From NCBI GenBank assembly GCA_910583965.1, contig CAJUAE010000009.1, positions 4,563 to 68,562 of the forward strand: a stretch of DNA of 64,000 nt, read 5' to 3'. The DNA is from an uncultured Lachnospiraceae bacterium. GTDB lineage: Bacteria; Bacillota; Clostridia; Lachnospirales; Lachnospiraceae. The first letter of the stretch is position 1. The number at the start of each line of letters is the position of its first letter. The notes below the pieces were generated by a model. The model saw only the letters and a list, made by a program, of their open reading frames with translations. It was not told the DNA's origin and searched no databases. The translations under genes and the position numbers were made by a program. Shown here in pieces: positions 32,539-40,825 of the stretch.

Positions 32539-34140
32539 ATGAAAAAAATAAGAGGACGTGTGGGACTGATTTTGTCAGTCTTTACATTGGTAGTCATACT
32601 ATTAGGAACATTTGGGCCAAGTGAAGTTTTGGCGGCTTCAGACAAAGATGTAATCTTAGATGGGATTTACATGGGAGGGATTGATCTCTCTGGCATGACA
32701 GCCGACGAGGCAAGGGCTTCTGTCAGTACATTTGTGGAGGATTTAAAACAAAGAAATATCACGTTTGGCGCGGTGGATAACCATTATGTATCTATTATGG
32801 TAGGTGAATTGGGGCTTCGCTGGGAAAATGAGGCAGATATAGACGCGGCGGTCTCTCTTGGCAAGAAGGGAAATATTGTCAAGCGATACAAAGTAATGCA
32901 AGATTTAAAACATGGAAACAAGGTATATGATTTGCGGTTGACACTTGACAAGGAACTGATTCGTTCGGTGTTAGAACAACAATGTACAGAGTATGACATT
33001 CTGGCAATGGATACAACATTGACAAGGGCAAATGGTCAATTTGTTGTAGAAGGCGGGCAGACAGGACAGAAGGTGAATATTGAGGAATCCCTTAATAAGA
33101 CATATGATTATATTACCAATGGATGGGATTATCAGGATGCGTCAATCGACCTTGCAATTGATGTGACAGAGCCGCGTGGTAGTGCAGAAGAACTGGCAAA
33201 GATTAAAGATGTTCTAGGCACTTTTACCACAAGCTACTCAAGTAGTAGTTCATCGAGATGTAAGAATATAGAAAATGGTTGTCGTCTGATCAATGGTACA
33301 TTGTTGTATCCGGGAGATGAGTTTTCTACATATGATACAATCAAGCCATTTACCGAGGCAAATGGATATTATCCGGCTGGTTCTTATATGAATGGAAAGG
33401 TGGTTGACAGTCTTGGCGGTGGTATCTGTCAAGTATCGACTACATTGTATAACACGGTTTTACTTTCTGAGTTGGAAGTAACAGAGCGAAATAACCATTC
33501 AATGATTATTGCCTATGTGAAGCCATCAATGGATGCAGCAATTGCAGAATCGGCTGGAAAAGATTTTCGCTTTGTCAATAATTGGGAGCACCCTATTTAT
33601 ATAGAAGGAATTACAGAGGGAAAGCAGATTACTTTTACAATCTATGGGGTGGAGCAACGAGACCCAGGACGCGTGGTGCGCTATGAGAGTGAGACACTTT
33701 CAACGACACGTCCTGATCACGAGATTATTACACCGACAGCAAGTCAAGGCATTGGATATGTCAGTGTGGAATCTGCTCATATTGGATATACAGCACAATT
33801 GTGGAAAGTTGTCGAGGAAAATGGTGTGGAAGTCAGCCGTGAGGTGATTAACAAAAGCTCTTATAAAGTATCACCCCGCTCAGCAGTTGTGGGAGTAAAT
33901 ACAGATAATCCAGCGCATGCTGAGCGGATGAATGCGGCGATTGCGTCGGGCAGTATTGATACTTGCAAGGCGGAGGCAGCAGCGATAAAAGCAGAGATTG
34001 CAGCGGCAGCACAGCAACAGGCAGATTTGGAAGCTTACTATCAGGCGTTACAACAGCAACAATTGTTGGAACAGCAGGCACTACTTCAGCAGCAGCTTTT
34101 GGAGCAGCAGGCGCAGGCAGAACAACAGGCGCAGCCGTAA
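32539..34140 (+). CDS. VanW family exported protein with peptidoglycan-binding-like N-domain
   Basis: Protein of 533 residues. An N-terminal signal/anchor (VGLILSVFTLVVILLG) is followed by a YoaR-like putative peptidoglycan-binding region (about 40-210), then the VanW domain with the hallmarks YPGDEFSTYDTI and DSLGGGICQVSTTLYN. The last 75 residues are Ala/Gln-rich and should form a coiled coil (QQQADLEAYYQAL...). VanW proteins accompany vancomycin-resistance operons but are also common in Clostridia; the biochemical role is unknown. TGGAGGA precedes the ATG at 32539; a longer frame from 32308 would overlap the small membrane protein. Confidence 0.88.
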   Translation: MKKIRGRVGLILSVFTLVVILLGTFGPSEVLAASDKDVILDGIYMGGIDLSGMTADEARASVSTFVEDLKQRNITFGAVDNHYVSIMVGELGLRWENEADIDAAVSLGKKGNIVKRYKVMQDLKHGNKVYDLRLTLDKELIRSVLEQQCTEYDILAMDTTLTRANGQFVVEGGQTGQKVNIEESLNKTYDYITNGWDYQDASIDLAIDVTEPRGSAEELAKIKDVLGTFTTSYSSSSSSRCKNIENGCRLINGTLLYPGDEFSTYDTIKPFTEANGYYPAGSYMNGKVVDSLGGGICQVSTTLYNTVLLSELEVTERNNHSMIIAYVKPSMDAAIAESAGKDFRFVNNWEHPIYIEGITEGKQITFTIYGVEQRDPGRVVRYESETLSTTRPDHEIITPTASQGIGYVSVESAHIGYTAQLWKVVEENGVEVSREVINKSSYKVSPRSAVVGVNTDNPAHAERMNAAIASGSIDTCKAEAAAIKAEIAAAAQQQADLEAYYQALQQQQLLEQQALLQQQLLEQQAQAEQQAQP

Positions 34141-34171
34141 GAACCATATTGATGATGGAAAGGGATTTGTC

Positions 34172-35197
34172 ATGAAGTATGGAAAACTGACAGAGAGTAT
34201 TTATGATCGTTCCGTCAGAAAAATAATGAAATCAAATGGCGCAGGTCTGGGGGCAGACTGCGCCGTTTTGGCAGGGAGTGCGGTCTGCGATGGTATTTTG
34301 TCGGGACAGGCACTTGCTTTTGGAACAGATAAGAGGACTGCGGCGCGAGCGTATCTGGCAGCAGTCAACTATGTGATTGCTTGTTGTGCGAATCGTGCGG
34401 CATTGGGATTGTTTGACACAGGCGCTTATATCACGATTATGATTCCTGAACGAATGCGGGAAATTAAAGTTCGCATGATGATGGAGGTGACTGCTTTACA
34501 GGCGAAGGAGACAGGGGTTCCAATTTTAAGCTGCAATGTTCAGGTACTTCCAACAGTCACGCAGATCGTGGTATCTTGTGTGATTAGTGCTGGATTAGAG
34601 AAGCATTCTGAGGGAACCATTATCTCCATGAAAAAAAAGACTCTGGTAGACGAGGATATTGTGATGACAAAGTGGCTGGGACTTGAGGGAACAGCAGTAA
34701 TGGCAGCAGAAAGCCACGATAAACTATGTCAGCGTTATCCGTCTGATTTGGTGAACACGGCAGCGGATTTTTACGAGTATTTGTCTATTGCGCCGGAGGC
34801 TGCAACCGCCGTGAAGTCCGGCGCAGATTATCTGTTGGCGTTGCGGGAGGGCGGTATATTTGGCGGTCTCTGGCAATTGGCGGCGGAGAATGGCGTTGGA
34901 CTGGTCGCAGACTTAAAACGCATACCTGTGAGACAGGAAACGATAGAGGTATGTGAGTATTTTGATTTAAATCCATATGAATTGCTAGCGGGAGGCAGTA
35001 TGCTTATCGTGACAGCAAATGGTGAGGGGCTGGTGCACACATTGGAAAAGGCAGATGTGCCAGCGGCAGTAATTGGACGCATCACACAGGGAAATGACCG
35101 TGTGATACGCCATGGAGAGGAGTCCAGATTTTTAGAACCGGCAAATGGGGACGAGATTTTCCAATACTATGCGCAGGTAGAGACTTCTTGTAACTAA
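34172..35197 (+). CDS. AIR-synthase/HypE-like protein
   Basis: Protein of 341 residues in the PurM/HypE superfamily. The N-terminus has KYGKLTESIYDRSV and GLGADCAVL in place of the usual ATP-binding DDAA motif. The C-terminal third matches HypE/ThiL-type ends: YFDLNPYELLAGGSMLIVT, then ADVPAAVIGRITQGNDRV. HypE makes the cyanide ligand of NiFe hydrogenases and ends in a Cys-containing tail; here the end is ETSCN, with the cysteine not at the very tip. No other hyp genes are nearby, so the function is likely different. GGAAAGGGA precedes the ATG. Confidence 0.75.
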   Translation: MKYGKLTESIYDRSVRKIMKSNGAGLGADCAVLAGSAVCDGILSGQALAFGTDKRTAARAYLAAVNYVIACCANRAALGLFDTGAYITIMIPERMREIKVRMMMEVTALQAKETGVPILSCNVQVLPTVTQIVVSCVISAGLEKHSEGTIISMKKKTLVDEDIVMTKWLGLEGTAVMAAESHDKLCQRYPSDLVNTAADFYEYLSIAPEAATAVKSGADYLLALREGGIFGGLWQLAAENGVGLVADLKRIPVRQETIEVCEYFDLNPYELLAGGSMLIVTANGEGLVHTLEKADVPAAVIGRITQGNDRVIRHGEESRFLEPANGDEIFQYYAQVETSCN

Positions 35198-35369
35198 GAA
35201 ACTTTAAAATAGCTTTTCGGAATCTTCTTTTATATACCGACTTTTGCGGCAGATTTTTCACTATATATACAGATTTAATTGATGTATGTCATATAAATTT
35301 GTAGCTCTTTTATAAAAATCTTTTGCAATATCAGGTATAAAAGACTCCGAAAGTCTATTAAAAATAAGT

Positions 35370-35515
35370 GGCATGGGGGAGTTTGTGTGAAATCAAAGAT
35401 TTCACACCTTCTGATTTGAGTGCCCGTAAAAGCGGGCAGATGGGAGTTCGTGTGAAATTAAAATTTCACATATTCTGATTTGAGTGCCCGCAAAAGCGGG
35501 CAGATGGGAGTTTGT
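35370..35515 (+). repeat. Hairpin array: two 65-bp units ending in a ribosome site
   Basis: Each unit has hairpin a (GTGTGAAATC-AAA-GATTTCACAC, 35385-35407; weaker at 35450), a TTCTGATTTGAGT linker, hairpin b (GCCCG-TAAAA-CGGGC type, 35422-35437 and 35486-35501) and AGATGGGAGTT. A partial unit (GGCATGGGGGAGTT) precedes. The GGGAG of the last unit is the ribosome site of the Lrp gene. Related arrays lie at 46362-46462 and 48112. A short AAAAGACT-CCGAA-AGTCT hairpin sits at 35338; the rest of 35198-35337 is AT-rich with nothing clear. Confidence 0.75.
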
Positions 35516-35998
35516 ATGAGAGAACAAATTTTAGCAATTATAGAAAAAAATAGTAGGATTGATCTGCATGAGCTTGCAGTGATATTGGGTATGGAGGAAA
35601 CAGATGTTGTCAATGAAATGGAACAAATGGAAAAAGAGGGGATTATCTGCGGATATCATACTCTGATTGACTGGGAAAAGACATCGGTGGAGAAAGTAAA
35701 TGCTTTGATAGAAGTGCGTGTGACTCCGCAGCGCGGGAAAGGTTTTGATAGTATTGCAGAGCGCATCTATAAATACCCAGAGGTGCATGCGGTATACTTG
35801 ATTTCAGGTGGGTATGATTTGCTTGTAAGCCTAGAAGGAAAGACGCTCAAAGAAGTTTCAAATTTTGTGTCAGATAAGCTTTCGACTTTGGAGACTGTCA
35901 TCAGCACAGCAACACATTTTATTCTGAAAAAGTACAAAGACCATGGTACGGTTTTGGATAGAAAACAGTCTGACGAAAGGATGCAGGTGACACCATGA
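35516..35998 (+). CDS. Lrp/AsnC family transcriptional regulator
   Basis: Protein of 160 residues: helix-turn-helix (REQILAIIEKNSRIDLHELAVILG) then the RAM ligand-binding domain (ALIEVRVTPQRGKGFD, EVHAVYLISGGYDLLVSLEG). Such proteins sense amino acids and regulate their metabolism. The ATG at 35516 is preceded by GGGAG from the hairpin repeat. The stop overlaps the start of the aminotransferase gene, the likely functional partner. Confidence 0.9.
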   Translation: MREQILAIIEKNSRIDLHELAVILGMEETDVVNEMEQMEKEGIICGYHTLIDWEKTSVEKVNALIEVRVTPQRGKGFDSIAERIYKYPEVHAVYLISGGYDLLVSLEGKTLKEVSNFVSDKLSTLETVISTATHFILKKYKDHGTVLDRKQSDERMQVTP

Positions 35999-37161
35999 GA
36001 AATCCACTATCAAAGACGATTGTAGAGATAAAACCTTCGGGAATCCGTAAATATTTTGATATTGTAAGTGAGATGAATGACCCAGATGTTATCTCGCTTG
36101 GTGTTGGTGAACCAGACTTTGAGACGCCATGGCATATTCGAGACGAAGGTATTTATTCTTTAGAGAAAGGACGTACTTTTTACACGGCAAACGCAGGTCT
36201 TTTAGAGTTGCGCGAGGAAATCAACCGCTATTTAAATCGTCGCTTTTCTTTAAATTATGACCCAAAGAATGGAATTTTGGTGACAGTTGGCGGTTCAGAA
36301 GCGATTGACATTGCTCTGCGCGCGATGGTGGACCCAGGTGATGAAGTGATTATTCCACAGCCAAGCTATGTCTCTTATGAACCATGTGCGATCTTAGCAG
36401 GAGCAAAACCTGTGATTATTGAACTGAAAAATGAAAATCAGTTTCGCTTGACAGCAGCAGAGCTTGAGGCTGCTATCACAGACAAAACGAAAGTGTTGAT
36501 TTTGCCATTTCCAAATAATCCAACAGGTGCGATTATGGAGCGAAAGGATTTAGAGGAGATTGCAAAGGTGATTGAAAAACATGATCTTTTTGTGCTTTCC
36601 GATGAAATTTATGCAGAACTTTGTTATACAGAGAATCATGTTTCTATCGCCAATATTCCTGGTATGTGGGAGCGCACAGTTCTCATCAATGGATTTTCTA
36701 AGTCCTATGCAATGACAGGATGGAGGCTTGGTTATGCATGTGGTCCGAGACAGATAATTGAACAAATGTACAAGATTCATCAATTCTGTATTATGTGTGC
36801 GCCAACTACTTCACAGTACGCGGCGATTGACGCGCTGAAAAATGGTGACGCAGATGTGCAGATGATGCGTGATTCTTACAATCAGCGGCGGCGTTATCTG
36901 GTGAACGCTTTTCAAGAGATGGGATTGGAATGCTTTGAGCCATTTGGTGCTTTCTATATATTCCCATGTGTGAAACAATTTGGCATGACAAGCGATGAAT
37001 TTGCTTCAAGGCTTTTGCATGAGGAGAAACTTGCTGTTGTACCTGGAAATGCATTTGGTGATAGCGGTGAGGGATTTTTGCGGATATCTTATGCATATTC
37101 TCTTGAAAATCTCAAAATTGCAATTGGACGTCTAAGACATTTTGTGGAAAGATTGCAATAA
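35995..37161 (+). CDS. PLP-dependent class I aminotransferase
   Basis: Aminotransferase of 388 residues of the aspartate/aromatic fold-type I group. Visible: GVGEPDFETP near 33-42, the substrate/PLP segments FPNNPTGA near 168-175 and SDEIYAEL near 200-207, the PLP lysine in FSKSYAMTGWRLGY near 232-245, and RISYAYS for substrate carboxylate. It is coupled by ATGA overlap to the Lrp regulator. The amino donor cannot be fixed from sequence; alanine, aspartate or aromatic amino acids are candidates. Confidence 0.9.
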   Translation: MRNPLSKTIVEIKPSGIRKYFDIVSEMNDPDVISLGVGEPDFETPWHIRDEGIYSLEKGRTFYTANAGLLELREEINRYLNRRFSLNYDPKNGILVTVGGSEAIDIALRAMVDPGDEVIIPQPSYVSYEPCAILAGAKPVIIELKNENQFRLTAAELEAAITDKTKVLILPFPNNPTGAIMERKDLEEIAKVIEKHDLFVLSDEIYAELCYTENHVSIANIPGMWERTVLINGFSKSYAMTGWRLGYACGPRQIIEQMYKIHQFCIMCAPTTSQYAAIDALKNGDADVQMMRDSYNQRRRYLVNAFQEMGLECFEPFGAFYIFPCVKQFGMTSDEFASRLLHEEKLAVVPGNAFGDSGEGFLRISYAYSLENLKIAIGRLRHFVERLQ

Positions 37162-37197
37162 AATCAACATAATTGTGCATAATTAGCAGGTGAAAAA

Positions 37198-37710
37198 ATG
37201 AACATAGTGCTATATCAGCCGGAGATACCGGCGAATACTGGAAATATTGGTCGCACTTGTGTTGCTACTGGATCTGTACTGCATTTGATTGAACCGCTAG
37301 GTTTTCGTCTGACAGGAAAGGAATTGCGCAGAGCGGGTATGGATTACTGGGAACATCTTGATGTGCGACGATATATGAATTTCACAGAGTTTGTAGAGAA
37401 AAACCTTACAAATCACCCAGATACAAAACTTTGGATGGCAACTACGAAAGCAAAAAAAGTTTACACACAAGCTCAGTTTGGCGAGAGCGATTATATTATG
37501 TTTGGAAAGGAGAGCGCGGGGATACCAGAGGAGATTTTAGTGGAGTATGAACAAACATGTATTCGCATTCCAATGTTGGATACTATCCGAAGTCTCAATC
37601 TGTCGAACAGTGTCAGTATTGTACTTTATGAGGCACTGCGACAGCAAAATTTTGTCGGAATGCAGAAAGAAGGAGCGCTTCATCACATGGACTGGCTGGG
37701 TACACAATAA
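37198..37710 (+). CDS. trmL: tRNA (cytidine/uridine-34 2'-O)-methyltransferase
   Basis: SPOUT-class methyltransferase of 170 residues that 2'-O-methylates the wobble base of tRNA-Leu. The family is clear from NIVLYQPEIPANTGNIGRTC at the start, FGKESAGIPEE and the knot RSLNLSNSVSIVLYEALRQ. GCAGGTG lies before the ATG. It is followed by a consensus promoter, so it ends the preceding transcription unit. Confidence 0.93.
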   Translation: MNIVLYQPEIPANTGNIGRTCVATGSVLHLIEPLGFRLTGKELRRAGMDYWEHLDVRRYMNFTEFVEKNLTNHPDTKLWMATTKAKKVYTQAQFGESDYIMFGKESAGIPEEILVEYEQTCIRIPMLDTIRSLNLSNSVSIVLYEALRQQNFVGMQKEGALHHMDWLGTQ

Positions 37711-37713
37711 GAT

Positions 37714-37742
37714 TTGACAAAAACAGTGTGCCGTCATATAAT
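37714..37742 (+). promoter_or_regulatory. Consensus promoter for the transglutaminase gene
   Basis: TTGACA (37714-37719), 17-base spacer, TATAAT (37737-37742). It leaves a leader of roughly 120 bases that holds a 27-codon open frame. Confidence 0.85.
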
Positions 37743-37785
37743 AAGAGCAGATACAATAACAGGGAAGTTATGGAGGATGGAGCTC

Positions 37786-37869
37786 ATGGGGGAGTATAAG
37801 ATTCAAATAAGCGGCTGTTTGGCGCTTGTCACATTGCGGGGGCCAAATAGTTATCGAGGAGGTAACTGA
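37786..37869 (+). CDS. Possible leader peptide, 27 codons
   Basis: ATG at 37786 preceded by GGAGGATGGAG. The frame (start GEYKIQISGC) ends at TGA 37867-37869, one base before the ATG of the transglutaminase gene, and overlaps that gene's AGGAGGT. Termination there would place ribosomes on the next start, suggesting translational coupling. Could be chance; only its position and ribosome site support it. Confidence 0.35.
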   Translation: MGEYKIQISGCLALVTLRGPNSYRGGN

Positions 37870-37870
37870 T

Positions 37871-39478
37871 ATGCGTATAGTAGAGAAGGTACTGTACGGA
37901 TTTGGTGGCTTATTGGCGCTTATGCTTCTTTTTATTGCGATATGCCACTACAATCCAGAACTGGCGCTTAAGATTGGCGCCGATTTGAAAGCGAACGCGG
38001 GGGAAGCGAACCCAGAATATTCTTTGGATTTCCAGACGGTCAATACAACGGTGACACATGGAGTGCTTCCTGCAGCAGAAAAGACATTGACAAACAATAC
38101 TGTATCAGCAGGTACAATGCGGGCAGCAGACGACGAGGATGCGGATGCTGAAAGCAAATTGAAGATTCCTGGAAAGGTTGCAGGGTTGAACGGCTACATT
38201 CCTGTCAAGGCGACAGGAAAAGAGATTACCCAGAACAAGGCAGATGAGATTGCAAAGGAGCTTGGAAAAGGGGAAACTGGTAGCAACTTGACTTTTGATA
38301 CGGAAATGTATCCGTATTATAGCATTATCAATGAGACACAAAAAGCAGTTTATCGACAAATCTATGCCAATGCAGAAGCGAAAAACAAACATTTTGCGCC
38401 AGTGGAGGACATCACGGCAAACGATTTGAAAAATGCATTTACTTCTGTAGTAAACGATCATCCAGAGTTGTTTTGGGTAGATACAGCGTACAAATATCAA
38501 TATACGCCTAAGGGAAGTGTAGCAGATATCACACTTGCATTTAATGTGACTGCGAATGATTTAGACGCATCAAAAGCTGAATTTGAGGCGGCGGCAAAGA
38601 AAATTACAGATGAGACTTATGGAAGCTATTCAGACTATGATAAAGAAAAAATTGTGCATGATACACTTATTAGCAGGGTGAAGTATGATCGAAATGCGCC
38701 AATGAATCAAAGTGCTTACAGTGCGCTAGTATACGGAAGAACAGTGTGTGCTGGCTATGCGAGGGCATTTCAATATGTATTGCATCAGCTCGATATACCA
38801 TGCTATTACGTGACAGGATTTGCCGGTGAGAATCATGCATGGAATATTGTGAAACTCAGTGATGGTTACTATAATGTAGACAGTACATGGGATGATACCA
38901 ATCCAAACACTTATGATTATTTTAATTGTTCGGATGCGGATTATGCATCCGATCATGTGAGAAAAGATTTATCGATTTATCTTCCACCATGTAATGGTAA
39001 TCGTTACAGCGGACTTGAAGTAAACCCTTCAGAGACCCCGCCTACAAATACAACGAAGCCAGGAACGACAACGAAACCTTCTACAAATACAACGACAAAA
39101 CCTTCCACAACACCATCTGGAAGTACTGGCAGTAATACATCAAATCCGACCACAGCAACCAATACAGATTCGATTACTGTGATAACAGTGCGAGGTGGTG
39201 GTGACGAGCATTATATTGACAATGTTGGTGATTACTTTAACGAATGTTTTGGGGCGATGATTAACAGTGATGATGAGGTGATAACATTTGATTTGATTAT
39301 CACAGATAAGAAGCTCTGGAACAGTATTTATAAGGCATATGATAAAGGTGACTGCCAGGAGGGATACATTGACCGCTATCTGGTAGAAAAGCATAAAAAT
39401 GCGTGTAGCATGTATGTGGAAGCTGTGCCAAGAACGGATGGAAGTTATCTGTTGCGGCATCGCGGTGTGATTAGTTAA
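37871..39478 (+). CDS. Secreted transglutaminase-like protein with Thr-rich linker
   Basis: Protein of 535 residues. One N-terminal membrane helix (VLYGFGGLLALMLLFIAI) acts as signal or anchor. The transglutaminase-like core has the triad Cys in TVCAGYARAF near 291, His in ENHAWNIV near 321 and Asp in YNVDSTWDD near 336. A Thr/Pro/Ser-rich linker (about 385-435) leads to a C-terminal beta domain with no name I can give. It likely acts on wall or surface proteins, by cross-linking or cleavage. AGGAGGT lies before the ATG at 37871. Confidence 0.88.
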   Translation: MRIVEKVLYGFGGLLALMLLFIAICHYNPELALKIGADLKANAGEANPEYSLDFQTVNTTVTHGVLPAAEKTLTNNTVSAGTMRAADDEDADAESKLKIPGKVAGLNGYIPVKATGKEITQNKADEIAKELGKGETGSNLTFDTEMYPYYSIINETQKAVYRQIYANAEAKNKHFAPVEDITANDLKNAFTSVVNDHPELFWVDTAYKYQYTPKGSVADITLAFNVTANDLDASKAEFEAAAKKITDETYGSYSDYDKEKIVHDTLISRVKYDRNAPMNQSAYSALVYGRTVCAGYARAFQYVLHQLDIPCYYVTGFAGENHAWNIVKLSDGYYNVDSTWDDTNPNTYDYFNCSDADYASDHVRKDLSIYLPPCNGNRYSGLEVNPSETPPTNTTKPGTTTKPSTNTTTKPSTTPSGSTGSNTSNPTTATNTDSITVITVRGGGDEHYIDNVGDYFNECFGAMINSDDEVITFDLIITDKKLWNSIYKAYDKGDCQEGYIDRYLVEKHKNACSMYVEAVPRTDGSYLLRHRGVIS

Positions 39479-39496
39479 ATATTTTACGATATGTAA

Positions 39497-39527
39497 AAAG
39501 ATGAGTGCTCTGACACTCATCTTTTTT
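39497..39527 (+). terminator. Terminator of the transglutaminase gene
   Basis: Perfect eleven-pair stem AAAGATGAGTG/CACTCATCTTT with loop CTCTGA and trailing T-run. Confidence 0.9.
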
Positions 39528-39612
39528 ATGTATACGGCACTCAGGGAAAATCTTTCTCCTTCGATTGCATTACTTTATGCACAAACAGTATGTTACTGAA
39601 TCCATGTATTTT

Positions 39613-40452
39613 CTATAAGTCTACACAAGGGATTTTTTTGTCAGTATATAAAATATGATTAATTAGCCAACCTAGTAAAAATTCTAGCAATTCTTGTAGA
39701 TACTCTTGCGGGTTTTGATCGATTTGGTTGAGGTCAATGTTTTCCAGTTTATCAATAAATGCCTCATGCGCACGTTTCTGCGCACTTAAACCTTCATAAT
39801 GGATTGCCTCCATATATTCTTGTTCGTCAGCAAAATGCTCTTTGGTGTATTCTTTTAATTCGTTTAAAATCAACATAATGTTATCATATCCTGAAAGGCT
39901 ATCAAAGGATTTCACAAGCTGGTTTGCCTTGTCAACAATGCGGAAAAGTTCTTTGTGCTCTGCGTCAACAAGAGCAATACCTGTCAAATAATCATCTGTG
40001 AATTCACAAGGATTTTCACGAATCATCCATTCTTCTAGTGGTGGTAGCTTTCCAATCATAATATCGCTGCTAAGAATGTGATGGTACAACCATTTGGCGA
40101 GGAAGCGTACAAGTTCAGTAAGTACACGTTGCTGTTCTTCTTCATTGTCAATATTGACAAATTCGTACTCACGAATTTTATCGCGGAAAAAAGTGTGCTG
40201 CGTTCGCTGACGAATTAGTTCTGGATCGCGGATTTGCATCATATATTCTTCCTCATGTGTAAAGTGTGTCTCCGCGTAATTGTCCAGTTCCTCAAGGATA
40301 TTTTTCACTTCTTGATAGTAATCACTGTGGTATTCTGTGCAGGCTAATGTATAAGCTTTGGAGAGCAGTGCAAATAGATTGCGGTGCTCATCATCAATAA
40401 GATTGATTCCTGTTATGCAATCCTGCGTAAATTCAAATATCATATTTTTCAT
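39613..40452 (-). CDS. Double-domain bacteriohemerythrin
   Basis: Protein of 279 residues with two hemerythrin domains (about 1-130 and 140-279). Each has DEH-type first His (IDDEHR; VDAEHK), HFxxEEEYM / HFADEQEYM for His and Glu, and WLYHHILSSD / WLINHILYTD for the last His and Asp. In both domains the first His of the third HxxxH pair is Gln (QRTQH and QKRAH). Hemerythrins bind O2 or NO at a di-iron site and in anaerobes serve as oxygen scavengers or sensors. Loss of one ligand in both halves should alter or weaken one iron site. The gene stands alone on the minus strand. Confidence 0.88.
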   Translation of the reverse strand: MKNMIFEFTQDCITGINLIDDEHRNLFALLSKAYTLACTEYHSDYYQEVKNILEELDNYAETHFTHEEEYMMQIRDPELIRQRTQHTFFRDKIREYEFVNIDNEEEQQRVLTELVRFLAKWLYHHILSSDIMIGKLPPLEEWMIRENPCEFTDDYLTGIALVDAEHKELFRIVDKANQLVKSFDSLSGYDNIMLILNELKEYTKEHFADEQEYMEAIHYEGLSAQKRAHEAFIDKLENIDLNQIDQNPQEYLQELLEFLLGWLINHILYTDKKIPCVDL

Positions 40453-40656
40453 CCTTTCTAACCATATTATTTTGTGGTAAAGATATGCCCGTTGGGACTA
40501 GGGACTATAAAGAAATAACATTGCAAGATTGCGTGGGATATAGTTTCAAGCGTGCAGGTCAAAAAGCAGACATAACAGGTTATATTGAGGTTTTTGACCT
40601 ATGGAATTGGAGTTGTAGACAAGCAAGATTGTAAAATCATTCTTTACAGTTCCCTA

Positions 40657-40682
40657 GATATAATGTCTAACGACATTATATC
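40657..40682. promoter_or_regulatory. 26-bp perfect palindrome, probable operator upstream of the hemerythrin gene
   Basis: GATATAATGTC-TAAC-GACATTATATC: two perfect 11-base arms around a 4-base spacer, 205 bp before the hemerythrin start. Symmetric, AT-rich and without a T-run, so it looks like a dimeric regulator site rather than a terminator. The rest of the 373-bp gap (40453-40825) shows no gene; a GGTCAAAAAG...TTTTTGACC inverted pair lies at about 40557-40609. Confidence 0.55.
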
Positions 40683-40825
40683 ATATATCTGCGAAGTGTG
40701 GGGAAAATTTTTCTGTAGTTTTGTATAAATGGAGAATCGATAAGCTATACTTCGCACTCACATTAGTACTCCATCCAGTTAGAAATTGGAATACGGGGCT
40801 GCATGCTTCGTGTGAAAAGTAACAT

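Noticed and set aside
35370..35515. Tandem repeats that could be read as a CRISPR array
   Set aside because: Units include the intervening sequence (no variable spacers), they form hairpins, only two to three are present, and no cas genes are in the window.
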